Shown: piece after piece, positions 12,401-23,647 of the stretch
Layout of the letters: each line of letters opens with the position of its first letter
Position numbering within the stretch: the stretch's first letter is position 1
Assembly (NCBI GenBank): GCA_020726505.1
Contig: JAHLEZ010000015.1
Span: forward strand, 806,001 to 870,000
Length of the DNA: 64,000 bases
Direction of reading: 5' to 3'
DNA from: Leptodontidium sp. MPI-SDFR-AT-0119
Taxonomy: Eukaryota > Ascomycota > Leotiomycetes > Helotiales > Leptodontidiaceae
The notes under the pieces: model-generated
The model's input: the letters and a program-made list of their open reading frames with translations, nothing else
Databases searched by the model: none
What the model was told of the DNA's origin: nothing
Translations under genes and position numbers: made by a program

Positions 12401-12928
12401 AAAGCTCCTTCGGCGAAAAAGAAGCCGCCCCAGAAGAAGATGCAGAATCATAAACTCTTCATTTCCGACATTGAAAGTGACGGTGACGACATGGATCCTA
12501 CATCCTCAGCGCTGCGTGCGCGAGATGGATCGATATCTGGTGATGAGAGTGAAGGACAAGGAGATGACATCAACAGCGAAGAACGGTCTGAAGACGAAGA
12601 CTCAGATCTTGGCAGTCTCAAGGACTTCCTCGCGGACGGATCTAGTCCGAGTAAATCTATGGTGGTTCGATCATCCACTACACCACCACCAAATACTGCG
12701 CCAACGCAAAAACCATTCTTTGTGCCTACGCAGTTCACTAATACCCAAGATTCAGATGACGAGATGCCTGATATGCAGACTTTGCTTGGGAAGAAGACCA
12801 AGCCGGTTTTTAAAGCGTCAGTTGATCTTGTTTCCGGTGAAGAGGAGCAAGAAGAAGATACTAGTCCGGTTCAGCCGCAGCGCAAGAAGAAGCAGAGGGC
12901 TGTTGTGGACTCAGATAGCGATGAGTGA
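9440..12928 (+). CDS. mph1: ATP-dependent 3'-5' DNA helicase Mph1 (FANCM family)
   Basis: Mph1 unwinds D-loops and remodels forks, limiting crossovers in mitotic recombination. A single uninterrupted exon gives 1162 aa. The start is the first ATG of the acidic N-terminus [16 protein letters not shown], conserved in fungal Mph1; the frame stays open upstream only through non-ATG codons. Walker A (LPTGLGKT) is near residue 272 and the DEAH box (VVDEAHR) near 373. TATPG follows near 415. The helicase C lobe has [16 protein letters not shown] and [13 protein letters not shown] near 690-730. The region between the lobes is the long FANCM-type insert. The tail after about residue 900 is disordered, with Lys/Pro and Asp/Glu/Ser blocks. 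Length matches filamentous-fungal homologues (somewhat longer than yeast Mph1, 993 aa). Confidence 0.95.
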   Translation: MDEDEDDYGDIPDEDLIEAFSQPSQTLPAHPSPRPAKRRRISYGSIESGNSDNEGEDSNRTKKPKYRIHISDKDVPAAKIVGATQAEALPDSSPWRQRGPIYIRPRPEPPPKPPAFSATPRRATNTAASIFQKRSTVPSQEHDYGRELENLPSDAFSSSDNGVASKEPITIGSSPIRATQGGSFRSQHLVASQQGLRQTTLFGGRAPDEVPASQAKKVYNFIADKPPEAPTHHKLDQEALKTWVYPTNLGAIRDYQFSIVKHGLFNNLLVALPTGLGKTFIAATIMLNFFRWTKDSQIVFVAPTKPLVAQQVDACFNIVGIPRSQTTMLTGDQAPTLRAEEWECKRVFFMTPQTLQNDLASGIADPKKIALLVVDEAHRATGHYAYCTVVTFLRRFNKSFRVLALTATPGASVEAVQEVIDNLEISKVEIRTEDSIDIQQYVHQRNIDQIILEPSDEMIMVKEYLSKALQPLVNLVCSQNAYYSRDPMSLTPFGMLQARKKWMADTGRSASMGLKGMMNSLFTVLASVAHSIKLLNFHGIGPFYQTIKEFRSGVEEKSKPSKYKSQITESPDFKKMMDRIHLWLSKDDFVGHPKLTYLCESILNHFMDAGAGRLGDDAPPSSTRVIVFAEYRDSAEDIVRVLNRHGPMIRASVFVGQADSKRSEGMNQAVQQETINKFKAGKMNVLVATSIGEEGLDIGQVDLIVCYDASASPIRMLQRMGRTGRKRAGHIVLLLMKGKEEQSFVQAKDNYEQMQKMISSGARFNFRHDLSVRILPREITPVVDKRLIDIPIENTQNPGLPEPNRRAARGKKKPPKKFHMPDGVETGFRKASNLTGEGSTLMDLGITVKRKAAPKTQQNELAPIVSTESVFLTPAQEREFMNKYTTICGDESQEVSFPNLTSHPVAQRSLGPAINVPHGQQTIRSRRLLNLLGKSQRIEDRYLKPYGDTEPSRGFWDPQYLVEDEEKVTKGLGKTKGPGKAQGPAKTKAPSAKKKPPQKKMQNHKLFISDIESDGDDMDPTSSALRARDGSISGDESEGQGDDINSEERSEDEDSDLGSLKDFLADGSSPSKSMVVRSSTTPPPNTAPTQKPFFVPTQFTNTQDSDDEMPDMQTLLGKKTKPVFKASVDLVSGEEEQEEDTSPVQPQRKKKQRAVVDSDSDE

Positions 12929-15230
12929 GGGTTTGGTGGAACAGATGGATCTATTGATCTGCAACTTTTGGGAGCATGGCGTTTGGAGTTCGGAAGGAGC
13001 GTGTAACATGTATTTTGGTTTGAAAGCGAGGGAACTGTGTCTACCGATTGTGGTGTGTGTATTACGTGATGAGGTTCAGATAAAATAGAGGCTCGCTCAA
13101 GTTAGCAAGCAAGTAGGTGTGAATAAAATTTTCTGGGCCACGCCAGAGTACATCATGATCATTTGTTTGTTTGTTAGGTATTGACCTGATTAATGTTTGT
13201 ACTCCCATGTTCGACGGTGTGGCCTCAAATTTACACAAGAGACGTAGTATCGCAAACCCAATCTACTCTCGGCGTGTGCATTTCATCAAGTGCGCGCCCA
13301 ATATAGCCATAATCAACTCCTTTTCCGTCATGGGTGTGTCTGTGTCTCTGTGATCAATACGCCATGTCATACACAGTAAATGACCTCGTCTTGGTATATT
13401 CAAGTAATGAATTCTGAGGACGACATTAACACACAGTCAAAAGCATCGTCGAATTCTTCGTGACAAGATGCGCGCAGCCCTCATTTGAAAAGGTAAGCTC
13501 TTAGATATTAGTCTCCACTTTCTGTCCTTCACCAGTAGATTGATCCTCCATCATGGTACAGTAAATTCTGGGTTCCGAATGAGGTCTCGCGTAACTAAGC
13601 CAGGTAAGACATCTGCTACTTATATATGGCTGCTGGTATCGTTGGTAGCTCGCCTCGTTTGAAATTTTGAGAAGGTTCGAGTTCGAGTCTTGTAGAAGTC
13701 ACTGCAGCCAAGAACAGGGTTTTGAGACTCATCTTTATCTTTGTTCACATAATCATGTTACACATCCGTAGTCTGGTTCCAAACCCTTGCACTCGTCGGA
13801 ACCTTCTTTATGATTCTTCATCTTTAGGGGAGGAATATCAATTAACGGTCTTCCCTTGAGCCCCCATGAGAAATGTTCTTTGGCTGGTTTGGGGTCCTCA
13901 ACTACTGGTCTTTACCCATCAAGGCTTCTTGGACACTTGGAGAGGTTGAAAAATGTCTGAATTGAGTTGGAATGTAAGTTATTAGGAGATGATGGTTTCA
14001 CAACTCTTGTCAGAGTGGGTGGGATACGTTGTTACTGGCAGATGTAAACAAGTTTGGAAAGCTGGAGAAATTGCAAAGATTCTGTGATCATCTAGGAGAT
14101 ATCTGAGGTATACCAGTGTCCAAGTTTTGGGAGGAGAAGGGAAACTTAGGGTAGATGATTAGTCTGCTTAGGATTGTTTGATTGGCTCGATATATCACGT
14201 AGAAGATTTTAGTTGAGATGGAAATGAATGTAGTTGTCTATTTCAGATGCAGTGACTCATAGATGTATTTCAAATACAAATTGTTTTTTCACTAGAACTT
14301 AATCTTAGCTATGATATCTTATATTAATTGCTTCTTATATAAATCGTAATCTATATTAAGTCTATCGAAGATAAAGCCAATTCTGTTTGCTGAGCAAATG
14401 TTCGACTCGAAGAATTGTACGCTTGGAAATTTTGGCGAGAAATTGCAGACACTGTAATAAAGCCACCGTAACAAGAGCATGCCCAGCTGTAAAACAGAGC
14501 CAATTTCCTCACAATTTCCTGCATGTTTTGGAGGTATTTACATCCAGTCATAATGGCATCGCTTCTAGTCCTGTCTTGTGTCTGGGGATTCTTGGCGTCA
14601 TGTTCAAACCTCAAAACAAGATTTTGCTACTGAGATCCAGGGTCTGGTTTGCAATTTATTGGCGCATGTTTGTACCTTAGATTTACCCTGAGACTAGCGC
14701 AGCTGTGATGGAAGCACTGTCACGGATTAGGCAGGGAGTTTAAATTGTCTTGTTCCCTGGATAATATCCTGCGTTGCTTGGTTTGAAGTGACAAACGCTC
14801 CATGTGAAATAATAACCTTCTTCCTTAGACTATTTTCATATTTACAGTTAATCTATTCTCTACTACACTCAATTAGCAATATTTGTAGGTTTTAACTAGC
14901 TTCCAGCAAGGAAAAACAGTGGGCGGTACTGAGGAGTCGCTCGGTAAACACCCAAACTCGGCTAATTCGAGTTACTTACTGAACTACTTTTCCATCAACA
15001 CTTTCGAACAACAGACGCATTTAAAGGCAATCCAAACTGTAGAGACCTAAACCTAATGCATAATTAGTCTGAGTAGGTTGACGAGGCTGTCCTCTGGCCT
15101 AGCTGTGCTCACGTGCCCATCCGCTCCCGCACAGAGGCGCCGGCTTGTTTGTTTTCTTTCAAGTCGCATCTTCCCTCGCCACAACAACATCATCCAACAC
15201 CGTCGCAACCACGACGCAACTTCTCACAAA
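12929..15230. other. Gene-poor region between mph1 and the DUF4185-like gene
   Basis: No supported gene is present in 2.3 kb. From 14200 to 14360 the sequence becomes strongly AT-rich with TATA/ATAT steps, unlike its surroundings. A tRNA-like segment sits near 13629-13703. Short ORFs at 14351-14680 lack conserved features. This is the most repeat-like stretch of the window, possibly the remains of an inactivated element, but no transposase or reverse transcriptase is visible. Confidence 0.4.
13629..13703 (+). pseudogene. Degenerate tRNA-like / SINE-head-like sequence
   Basis: The segment has an A-box-like GTTGGTAGC at about 13641-13649. A B-box-like GGTTCGAGTTC starts near 13674, and a T-arm forms around TTCGAGT. 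The presumed anticodon arm (CTCG...TGAG) pairs only over four bases with an oversized loop, and no proper acceptor stem closes. It reads as a decayed tRNA or the RNA polymerase III head of a SINE rather than a working tRNA gene. Confidence 0.25.
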
Positions 15231-16953
15231 ATGCTTTCAGCCGTCGCGCAAGGCAAGATGAAGCAAACAGTCCAGGAGAGACGTGTTGCCTGGCCACCCA
15301 AGGTCGTTCATCAGACCCCAATGGGCATCCATCGCGATGGTGAGTCCCTAGATCAACAGCGTCATTCCCTGGGGACATGATCTAACAATTGCAGGCACAG
15401 GAAACAGATATCCACGCGACATTGGTCGTTCAAGCATACTGTCGAATGGAGACATCATCTTTCAGTAAGTACAATCCCACTCTGAGATCGGAATCGGGCT
15501 TCTTTGAGCTCCATCCATACCCCTTAGGCTTTTTTGAGACTCCCCTAAGCTTCATTCAGCTTTATCTGAGCTATTTTGGGATCTCTTTAGTTGCTCTGAG
15601 CTACCCTGAGCTCCTTTGATTAATGAAACAGAGACTGCCTTCGCCTTCTTTCCAATCTCCGCGAAACACTTTGGCGTAGTCTTGTGCTGACTCTTGCTAC
15701 CCCAGATTCGGAGACACCTTCATGCACAACGAGAGAGGAACCTTCATAGGCCTCGCAAATAACACCTACTCCGTCGCTACCGACGACAAAAACCCCACCC
15801 TCTCCCTTTACAAACACACCAACCCCCTCGGAAATGGGCCTGTCGAACCATTCATCCCCCTGGAGCTCAGTGAGATTCAACGGGGATTCAAGGCTTGGTC
15901 GTTCAGTGGCATCGTCGAAGATGTCTTTGATCCGGAGATCGACAAACGAGAGGGCTACAAGATGAAGCTTCTTCCTGGATGGACCTTCTTTGAAATCCGT
16001 CGCCCTGGCCCATATTCTTACCTTCCTCACCAGTATGTTGGAGTTGCTAAAGTGGTCTATGACCCAGACGAGAAGACTGCGACTGCAACTTGGGTGGGCG
16101 ATTCAAGCAACAAGAAAGTTCTCTTTGCCGTAAGTTCTAGTCCTTGAGCTACAGGATCACGTTTGCATCTGGGGGGTATCACAATCATGAGATAAGACCA
16201 AAAAGTGCTAACAGGAACACAGGCTCATGAACCTCGATTCGGATCGTTGTGCGTTGTTCTTGCCGATGACGACCATATCTACTTGTACGGCCAGGTCAGT
16301 GAGACGGACAAGGACATACGTATTGCTCGGGTACACGCCAATCACGCCGATATAAGAGAGAAGTATGAGTTCTTCGACAGCAATGGATGGAATAAGGATA
16401 TCAGAAAAGCTACCCATATCTTCCGTGATATGCAACATGGCCAAGTGTTCCGCAGTAAGATGTTCGGAGAAACTGATATGTATGAATGGGTTTTCATTGG
16501 TGTAAATGGACGAGGTGACAGCAGAGTCCAAATGGGCCGTGCTAAAAGCCCTGAAGTAAGCATATTCCCATTGTATTTTCTGGATATCTTAGGAGCCAAA
16601 CCCTCGAGAGACGTGTGATAGGACCAAATATCTTAACATCTCTATCTCTTCTTGATGGAACGGATGGCAGAAATGCTAACACGCCAAATAGGGCCCATGG
16701 GACATTCAGATGACTGACATCCAGTTCCACCACATCTGGCCTGGTCAGTTCGTATACTGTGTGTACCCGCACCCTTGGGCTGATGAAACACACGAGACTG
16801 GGTAAGGCCAAATCTCTCCCTAGATTATAAATATAGATAAGTACAGGACTAACAATTTGCAGATATCTGACGATTTCATGGTCTGAAGGCAGCATGAATG
16901 GTCACGTTTTAATGTCAAAGATCCGATTTCAAATGGAGGATGTCATGGTCTAG
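15231..16953 (+). CDS. DUF4185-like beta-propeller protein (hypothetical)
   Basis: Six exons, 15231-15339, 15395-15464, 15706-16129, 16223-16555, 16692-16801 and 16863-16953, give 378 aa with closed phases. The joined protein reads RDIGRSSILSNGDIIFQ into FGDTFMHNERG across intron 2, and ends with a GYLTISWSEG strand and SKIRF. These elements, a gate-like GDTF strand early and a TISWS strand last, resemble DUF4185-type five-bladed propellers related to glycosidases. No signal peptide is seen, so a cytosolic location is likely, and no catalytic assignment is justified. Intron 2 (241 bp) is larger than its neighbours and rich in TGAGCT. The start is the first ATG after the CA-rich leader; a longer frame upstream lacks conservation cues. 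The exon model is firm, the family less so. Confidence 0.7.
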
Positions 16954-17724
16954 GCTTGGGTTCTTTAAAGACTTTCAGATGGTTGGGTTCAGAAAATCTC
17001 AAACAGAGAGTGGATAGTGAAGGGCTTTTTCGCATTATGAACTGTTATTACTTCCAACCTTCTGAAAAACTGCTTTCTAGTTATGAATGGAAAATGCTTC
17101 TTTCAAGACCTAGACTATCACGACGACTGACTGAAGCCGTGACATCAACAGAAGATTGCCGAAGACTGCCGAGAAGGAATAAACAGCACTGAAAGCAGAT
17201 CCCCTCTAGAATGGCACAAGGAAGTACAAGGCATGGCAGCACTAGGCCTCCTAGCAAGCTCAAAGCAGTATCAAAGAGGCAAAACAACATCAACAAGACA
17301 AAATTTCACCACGTGCACATCACAGATTCAAAGCCAAATTACAGCGTCCAAATTCATTAGAAACGAGAATACTGTTCTCGAAGCATCCGCCACCCAAAAC
17401 CCAAGCTTTTAGTCATCCCTCGCTTCGAGGCACCAACACAGATCAAGACTAGCGTTTCCGCAGCTCCCTCTAGATCTGATATCTTGAGCTTTTTGCCCGC
17501 CAAGGTACGCCTCCCCAGAACATCCTCACATCACCTTACGATACCCCCTCTAAATCCTAGGATTTGATCTGCAGATCGGAGCGCGCATTTTCCAAGTCAA
17601 AGAGAACAAAATCACAAGCGAGCGCAACTTCCCTTTCAGCTTCGAGTCCCGTCGCAAAGCCTCCCTCTCCACACATTCACCACCGACCTCGAGTCAACAC
17701 AACACAACCGCAAGCACAAGCACA
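16954..17724. other. Intergenic between DUF4185-like gene and U2AF small subunit
   Basis: This 771-bp gap has no convincing gene. The part after about 17440 resembles a leader: it contains a possible donor (AAG then gtacgc near 17502) and several AG acceptors before the U2AF start, so a 5' untranslated intron is plausible. The rest shows nothing distinctive. Confidence 0.35.
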
Positions 17725-18446
17725 ATGGCGAACTACCTCGCCAGCATCTTTGGCACAGAAGCCGACAAGGTCAACTGCTCCTTCTACTACAAGATCGGAG
17801 CGTGCCGGCACGGCGACCGGTGCTCGCGCAAGCACGTCAAGCCTTCCTACAGCCAGACAATCCTCCTCCCCAACCTCTACCAGAACCCGGCCTACGACCC
17901 CAAGAACAAGATGAACGCCAGCCAGCTGCAGAACCACTTCGACGCCTTCTACGAGGACTTCTGGTGCGAGATGTGCAAGTTTGGGGAGATTGAGGAGGTG
18001 GTCGTTTGTGATAATAATAATGATCGTACGTTTCCCCCTCTTTCCTTCTTCTCTTCCCTGATATCATTACCCCAAAACTATCATAAACAATGTACTGACA
18101 CATCTACTTTCTCGCAGATCTCATCGGCAACGTCTACGCACGCTTCAAGTACGAAGATTCCGCCCAGAAAGCCTGCGATGCCCTCAACTCGCGCTGGTAC
18201 GCCGCGCGGCCCATCTACTGCGAGCTCTCGCCTGTAACGGACTTCCGCGAGGCCTGCTGCAGACTGAACAGCGGCGAGGGCTGCGTCCGCGGCGGCTTCT
18301 GCAACTTCATCCATAGGAAGAACCCATCCCCGGAGCTGGATAGGGAGATTGAGCTCAGTACTAAGAAGTGGCTTCGGTTGAGAGGGAGGGATGAGAGGAG
18401 TGCGAGTAGAAGTCCTAGTCCGGAGCCGACGAGGAAGAGATATTGA
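17725..18446 (+). CDS. U2AF1: Splicing factor U2AF small subunit (U2AF35/U2AF23)
   Basis: The protein recognises the 3' splice-site AG as a heterodimer with U2AF large subunit. Exons 17725-18025 and 18118-18446 give 209 aa, close to S. pombe U2AF23 and the conserved part of human U2AF35. The first CCCH zinc finger is C18-C27-C33-H37 in CSFYYKIGACRHGDRCSRKH. It is followed by the U2AF-homology RRM (about 45-145), which includes the FYEDFWCEMCKFGEIEEV helix/strand and NVYARFKYED. The second CCCH is C148-C156-C162-H166. The tail is short, with a few Arg-Ser repeats and a final RKRY. The 92-bp intron sits inside the RRM, before HLIGNVY. The identification is very secure. Confidence 0.96.
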
Positions 18447-19418
18447 GTTTAGGATGGGTGGGAGGGGAGTGGGAGATAAAGTGGATGGGAATTGGGAAGG
18501 CTGCCTAGAGGAAGGATGGGAGGAAGGGAGAGCTGTATGCTGATTGAATGAGTGATTGGTACCGGGCGGCGATATCTGGCGTTCAGGTTCAGTTTCGGGT
18601 GCATTCATAATTGCTTGCGAAGTCAATTCTTACAGGCCGCGCACGCATTTCAATCAAGAACGGGCGATGGAGCGAAGTAAAAAGGAGACGAAAAGCAGAG
18701 AGAGAAACAATGTACTGTACGATTTTCGCGAAAAAGTCCCGCGCTTCTTTCCTGGGAGACATCAATGAGATTGGGAGATTAGAACTTGGGGCTGGGCTGG
18801 CTGGGACGCTTGGATGGAAGCAAAATAGCCAAAATGAGCCTTGGATCTAGATAGATGGATACACTGTGTTCCAACCTACCTAGTTAGCTAGTCTAAGGCA
18901 TTCTCGCCGAAGCCAAAGAAACAAACAACGAAGTCCTAATATAGCAAAACATATCAGTCATGCAAAATAGAGATGAACCTAGCTAGGTATCGAATTTCCA
19001 TCATCAATGGGTAAAGTATGGTCGTCAAGACCTACCATTTGTCGAAGTAGCTATACATATACCACATTTTGACCTTATCAATCTTCTATTCCTTTATTAA
19101 AATCACATCACATCTAAAACCAAAACTTTAAAATCTGGATAATTTGAGGTGTCATGCTTTTCCTATTATTTCATTCCTTTTATTCCCTAAAGCACAACGC
19201 CCCTTCCTCATCCCCGTCCATCCATCCATCCATTGCCTCCATCCCCAATATCTAGGTAGAATTTCCCGCATCTGACTAGTCACATGTATTCATGACCTTT
19301 CTTTCTTTCTTCCCATTCATCCATTCCGTTTGCAAAATTAGAGGGAAAATGTCTCGCGCGCGCAGATGCTAGTTTCTGACAATGTAACAAGTAGAGCACC
19401 ATTTCTAGAAGATCCCAT
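18447..19418. other. Convergent intergenic region between U2AF and OSBP genes
   Basis: The region holds the two facing 3' ends (972 bp). Bases 19020-19350 are AT- and pyrimidine-rich with TCCATCCATCCATCC at about 19208-19222 and a TTTCTTTCTTTC tract near 19300. No coding potential is supported. Confidence 0.4.
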
Positions 19419-21630
19419 CTATCCCTCGGCGTCGACGAATTCATCCTGTGTCATGAGTCAGCACATATTCCCCGACATTCTTAAAAAAGCCTTCTTAACT
19501 CTCAAGACGCTTGGGTCTATAGCTTTGGGAAAGATGGTGCAAATGTCTAACGTACCACACTCTGCGTATCAGTATCTTCCCTCCTTAGTGGCGTGGTCTT
19601 CCTCCCATTCGCATCTACGGTCGGTAGATCTCTCTTCAGATCATCCGTGAAATCGATTAAGGAACCACCATTAGCCCTCTCCGTGCTCGTCGATCTTAGC
19701 GTCTTCTCAAGATCCTTCTGCTGCTGGCCGTTGTTGACAGTCTGGGCGGCGTGGAGATCGGCTGGGGCCTGGTAGGTGGGGATGGGTGCTGCGGCGGCGT
19801 TATTAGACGGCGTTCCGTCGCTCTGGCCGAAGTCGATGAGGTCGTCTGATTGGGGTGGTTGATTTTCTGATGTGGGGACTGCGGCTGCTGGCGTGGTGTA
19901 GGATGCATTGCGGCTGCGTGGAGGTGGAATTGGGTTCTTCTCGTTGCTCAATTGCCCTTGGAGGATGGGTGTTACTGCTAGAATTTGCTCTGCTTGCTTC
20001 CGAGGCGTTGCTCCATCGCTGTATAAAGTCAGCTCAGTTTCTCGTCAGAAATTTGCAAGAACACTCACATATTTGCATTCAGAATCCAGTCCAAGTCCTC
20101 TTCGCCTTCATCTGGACCTCCAGGACCGCCTCTCACAGGTCTAAAAAGTCTTGGGTGCCAATCTACCCCGTCTTCGACTCTCCGAGCAGCTTCATCTCTC
20201 TGCATATCCTCAATCTTAGTCTTCTCATCCGTAGCAACCTCGTGATTCCGCTCCTTGACTGCCTTGGCGGTAGCGAACCATAATTTCTGAGATTCGCGCT
20301 CTTCTTGCTCCTCGAGAGGTCGTACTGTAGGAGGTGTATGCTTTGCCCGGGTAGCATCGAACAGCACATCCTTCTTCCCAGTCTGCAAATCTATTAGTAT
20401 TTGAAGCTCCCGGGTATTTCGTCTAACCCACCTTCACATTCTTCAAAGACATCTCCCCGCTCCACATGCCCGATAACTCATACAGAACCTCGCCTGTATG
20501 GTCATTCTTGATCACGCCTCCAATAGCATTGTATGTCCCACCAAAGTACCCTTTCGTCTTGAATTCGATATCAGCACTTAGTCCCAGTTCTGGACACCGC
20601 ACGAAACTATGATCTCCAAGCTCGTACTTCATCTTCCCAAACAGAATGCCTCGCGCATACATATTCGGCTGGGTGAGGATGTACCGCTCGCCCTTCCCGC
20701 CCTCTCCCCGATTCAAGAATCGCAGAATGGCAATCCCTTCCATCATACTAGCAGCAGAGTTCCCTAGAAATTTACTGCGCGGCTTCAGACAACCGTCGAT
20801 TCGAATGTGGTGTTCGGGTGCCATGTAGAAGTAGCTCGATTTTGGGGGGTGGTGGGAGGTTTGTTCGGAGATGTAGTAACCCTTGGTATTATCTGGGAAG
20901 TCCCAGTAGCAAGTAAACGTCTCACCCAGGATTGGGTTCAGTGGTTTCTTGACTCCGCTGTATGCCCGTCAACATCCCCCAATCCCAATTAATAAAATCG
21001 AAGCAGCACTTACGGAGGTTTGATGTGCCATCCACTCAAATAGAACTTTACCACCGAAACGAATCTCTCAGTCGGATCTTCGATTTCGGGCATAGGTAAG
21101 AGGGTTTCCGGGTGTGCCATGAAGCTATATTCCCATCAACATTCCTCCTTTTCTGAGTTTCCATTGGGAAAATGGGAAAATGGAAAACGCACTTAGTGAT
21201 TCTCTCCAACATGCTCCTAGGCTCTAGGATAAAAGTCGGCAGCACAACCCGACTCAGATCCGCGCCGGGTCTCAACTGCGAGATGATATGCGACAGTACT
21301 ATTCCCCAGCCATATCAGCAACTCTCCTCTGGAATCTGGGTGTATATGGTGTATATCGGGGAGTAGGAAGGCCTCACCATTTCCCTGATCGGGCTCCACG
21401 ACGGTTGTCTCGTCCTCCGGGCCATCCGACCTCGACTCGTCGACCGAAGACCTTGCGCCTGCTTCTCACATCACCCATTAGCACAATGCCCTGCCTCAAA
21501 TTCATGCCAAACTCCCCAGATGTCTGCCTCCCTCTTGGAAAGGGACCTGGAGCGGAAGGTATGCAAGCCTGGAGAAAGGGTACCTACTTGCTGCGGAGGC
21601 CCGGCGATGCACATGTCCCAAGCTGACCAT
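19419..21630 (-). CDS. Oxysterol-binding protein-related lipid transfer protein (Osh family)
   Basis: ORD proteins exchange sterols, PI4P or phosphatidylserine between membranes. Eight exons on the minus strand: 21630-21588, 21458-21378, 21298-21193, 21124-21014, 20957-20432, 20382-20069, 20018-19556 and 19445-19419; 556 aa with all phases closing. The order is the lid/entry region (LPTFILEPRSMLERITN), KPLNPILGE, the family signature EQTSHHPP at about 145-152, the GYFGG strand, and WFATAKAVKERN. There is no PH domain or ankyrin repeat, so it is a short, Osh6/Osh7-like ORD protein. The C-terminal 190 residues are disordered with two acidic LIDF motifs and end in DEFVDAEG from a 27-nt last exon. 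The first exon is also short (14 codons); its ATG is the least certain point, because the frame remains open further upstream. Confidence 0.9.
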
Positions 21631-23647
21631 CCTCGCCGATGGTGAAGGCTTGCCTCTTGTGCTATTCGTTGTGGGTTTCTTCGAAGCTGTTATTCGTGGG
21701 TTGGGAGGGAAAAGCGTTGTTTCGTCTCGTCTCGTCTCGTCTTGTCTTGGGAGTGTTGATAAGTAAGTGAGGCTGTGTGGTGGAGGGCGACGGTACGTAC
21801 AGGTTGAGTTGACTAAGTCAGACAAGGCAGAAAGAACTAAGATAACTACTGGACGGATGTCGGTAGTGGTACGAAGTAGAGGCAGTGAGTGGTAGTGGAA
21901 GGCAGGCCTGAAAAACAGAGGCGAATGACGCAGACGGAAAGCAGCGGAGGGAGGGCATGAAAAAACAGCTCAGAAAATGGTTGGGTGTGGTGTGGTGTGG
22001 TGTAGCACACCTGCGCAAAAGTGCAGGTGGGGAGAACGATTTGGTGGGGTAGAGGGTCAAGGCAGAGTCCGAGCAGGGTAGAGGAGGAAATGGCTGAGCC
22101 GTTCATGTCTTATTGGCTACACACCCAGCTCCGTCATCGCTATCGATACTCGTTAAAGAATGAATTATTCTTGGGTTTTCCTGGGCAATAAATATCTGTA
22201 GCAGTCTTTCGCATTTATCCTGCTTGGTCCTGTACTGTACACTTGGGATGGCTAGGGACTGTAGCACTCTTGTCTGTCTGCAGGTCTACCCAAAGACCAC
22301 AGAGACCAGTCACACAGCATAACTTGGTGCCAAACGAGATGAGATGTCTAGCTCTTACTTCCTGCTCTTCCATGAACCCCTGCACAGGGGATTGTCCGTC
22401 AGCTGCGCAAGCAAAAAAGCAAGACGTCACATCTCACCACCGAAGCTTGCATTTCGCCTAGTCTTATCCCATCTCACACAGCAAGCGAAGGGTGAGAATA
22501 GCAGGACAAGTAAGTAAATAATCAAGCTTTACGTGTTCGTCCTATCTTACACTGACTACTCTATATAACAAACCCCTTCCAGGCTCCAGTTCGATAGAGA
22601 AGGGAAATAAATGACAGGATTTGCCTGCTTCCTTTCGTATCCAGCGTATCCGCGTAAGGCTTTTTCGTACAGAAACAACCAAACAGTCAGTGACCCCGCC
22701 ATTTGTTTCCAGCCAAGGAAAAAGCGGCACCGGGAGGGAAGGCAGCCAAGCCAAGTAAGAAACAAACATTGTTTCCCAAACAAATCAAGTTTCCTGTTTC
22801 ATACCCAGGTTTTCGTTTCTCTTCTCAACTTCTCACAAATAGACTAAAACAAAAACCTCATAATTCCCTCTCTTCTATACAGTACCTACCTGTATATCAA
22901 AGGGTTTCGCTACCACTGTTGACAAAATAGCGTATGAAATAGACAATTGTATTTCATCCAATAATGTCCATATCCCACTGCCCTTGAGTATTCCAAGTTA
23001 TGAAAGAGTCTCGGAACTTTTGACCTTCCAGATCCCGAAGCCGAGATGGGAGGAAACGAAAGAGCGAGAAGCCCGCCCGACCACCCTCCTCCCATCTCGT
23101 CTGGCCTTGGCATGAAGATCTCGCAATACTCGCATGCAGGTGATCGAGAAAGTACCGACCGAAGAAGACCGGACCGGAAAGATGGGATGGGATGATCCAC
23201 CTAATGCTGGTGTCAGCTGTACGTTCTTTCCGATCTGGATCAGTGGGATGCAGATGCAGTTGCAGCAGCTGTTTGTGGACGTAATATTAAAGACCAAGTC
23301 TTTCATTAGTATGGACTCTTCTCTGCATACTTATAACTCTTTGATGCTTGAAGCTGGACGCTCGAGCGCCCAAAGTCGTCTGTGCACGCATTCAAAGAGA
23401 CTTTTTATTCCGATATATGTCAACGCGGTTCGCCATTCCAAGAGTATTCCCATGATCCCATCGCCCGCCTCCGGCCATCCCATCCATTCATCCATCCATC
23501 CCAGTCCAGAAACTTTGTCTTTTGAAGAAGTAGAAGAAAATCAAAAACGCTGTGGTATCGCCATCGCCGAAAGAAGCAGAGGAGAAGGAGAGATTACAAG
23601 GGCATAAATACAACAATCCATCATCCTTCCAAGATACCGAATCGCAC
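21631..23647. other. Intergenic between OSBP and tricalbin genes
   Basis: In 2.0 kb I see no supportable gene. It contains the OSBP leader with a CGTCT microsatellite, a TGGTGTGG repeat near 21990-22005, and TTTCC-rich stretches at 22700-22830. Toward the right it contains the tricalbin 3' flank, with a CATCCATTCATCCATCCATCC tract near 23482-23502. ORFs such as 23134-23607 have no motif and poor codon consistency. Confidence 0.4.
21723..21742. repeat. (CGTCT)4 microsatellite
   Basis: Four perfect CGTCT units, followed by degenerate copies, lie about 95 bp upstream of the OSBP start. Confidence 0.85.

Noticed and set aside
23134..23607. 157-codon ORF downstream of tricalbin
   Set aside because: No recognisable motif, overlaps CATCC repeats and ends near the tricalbin 3' end.
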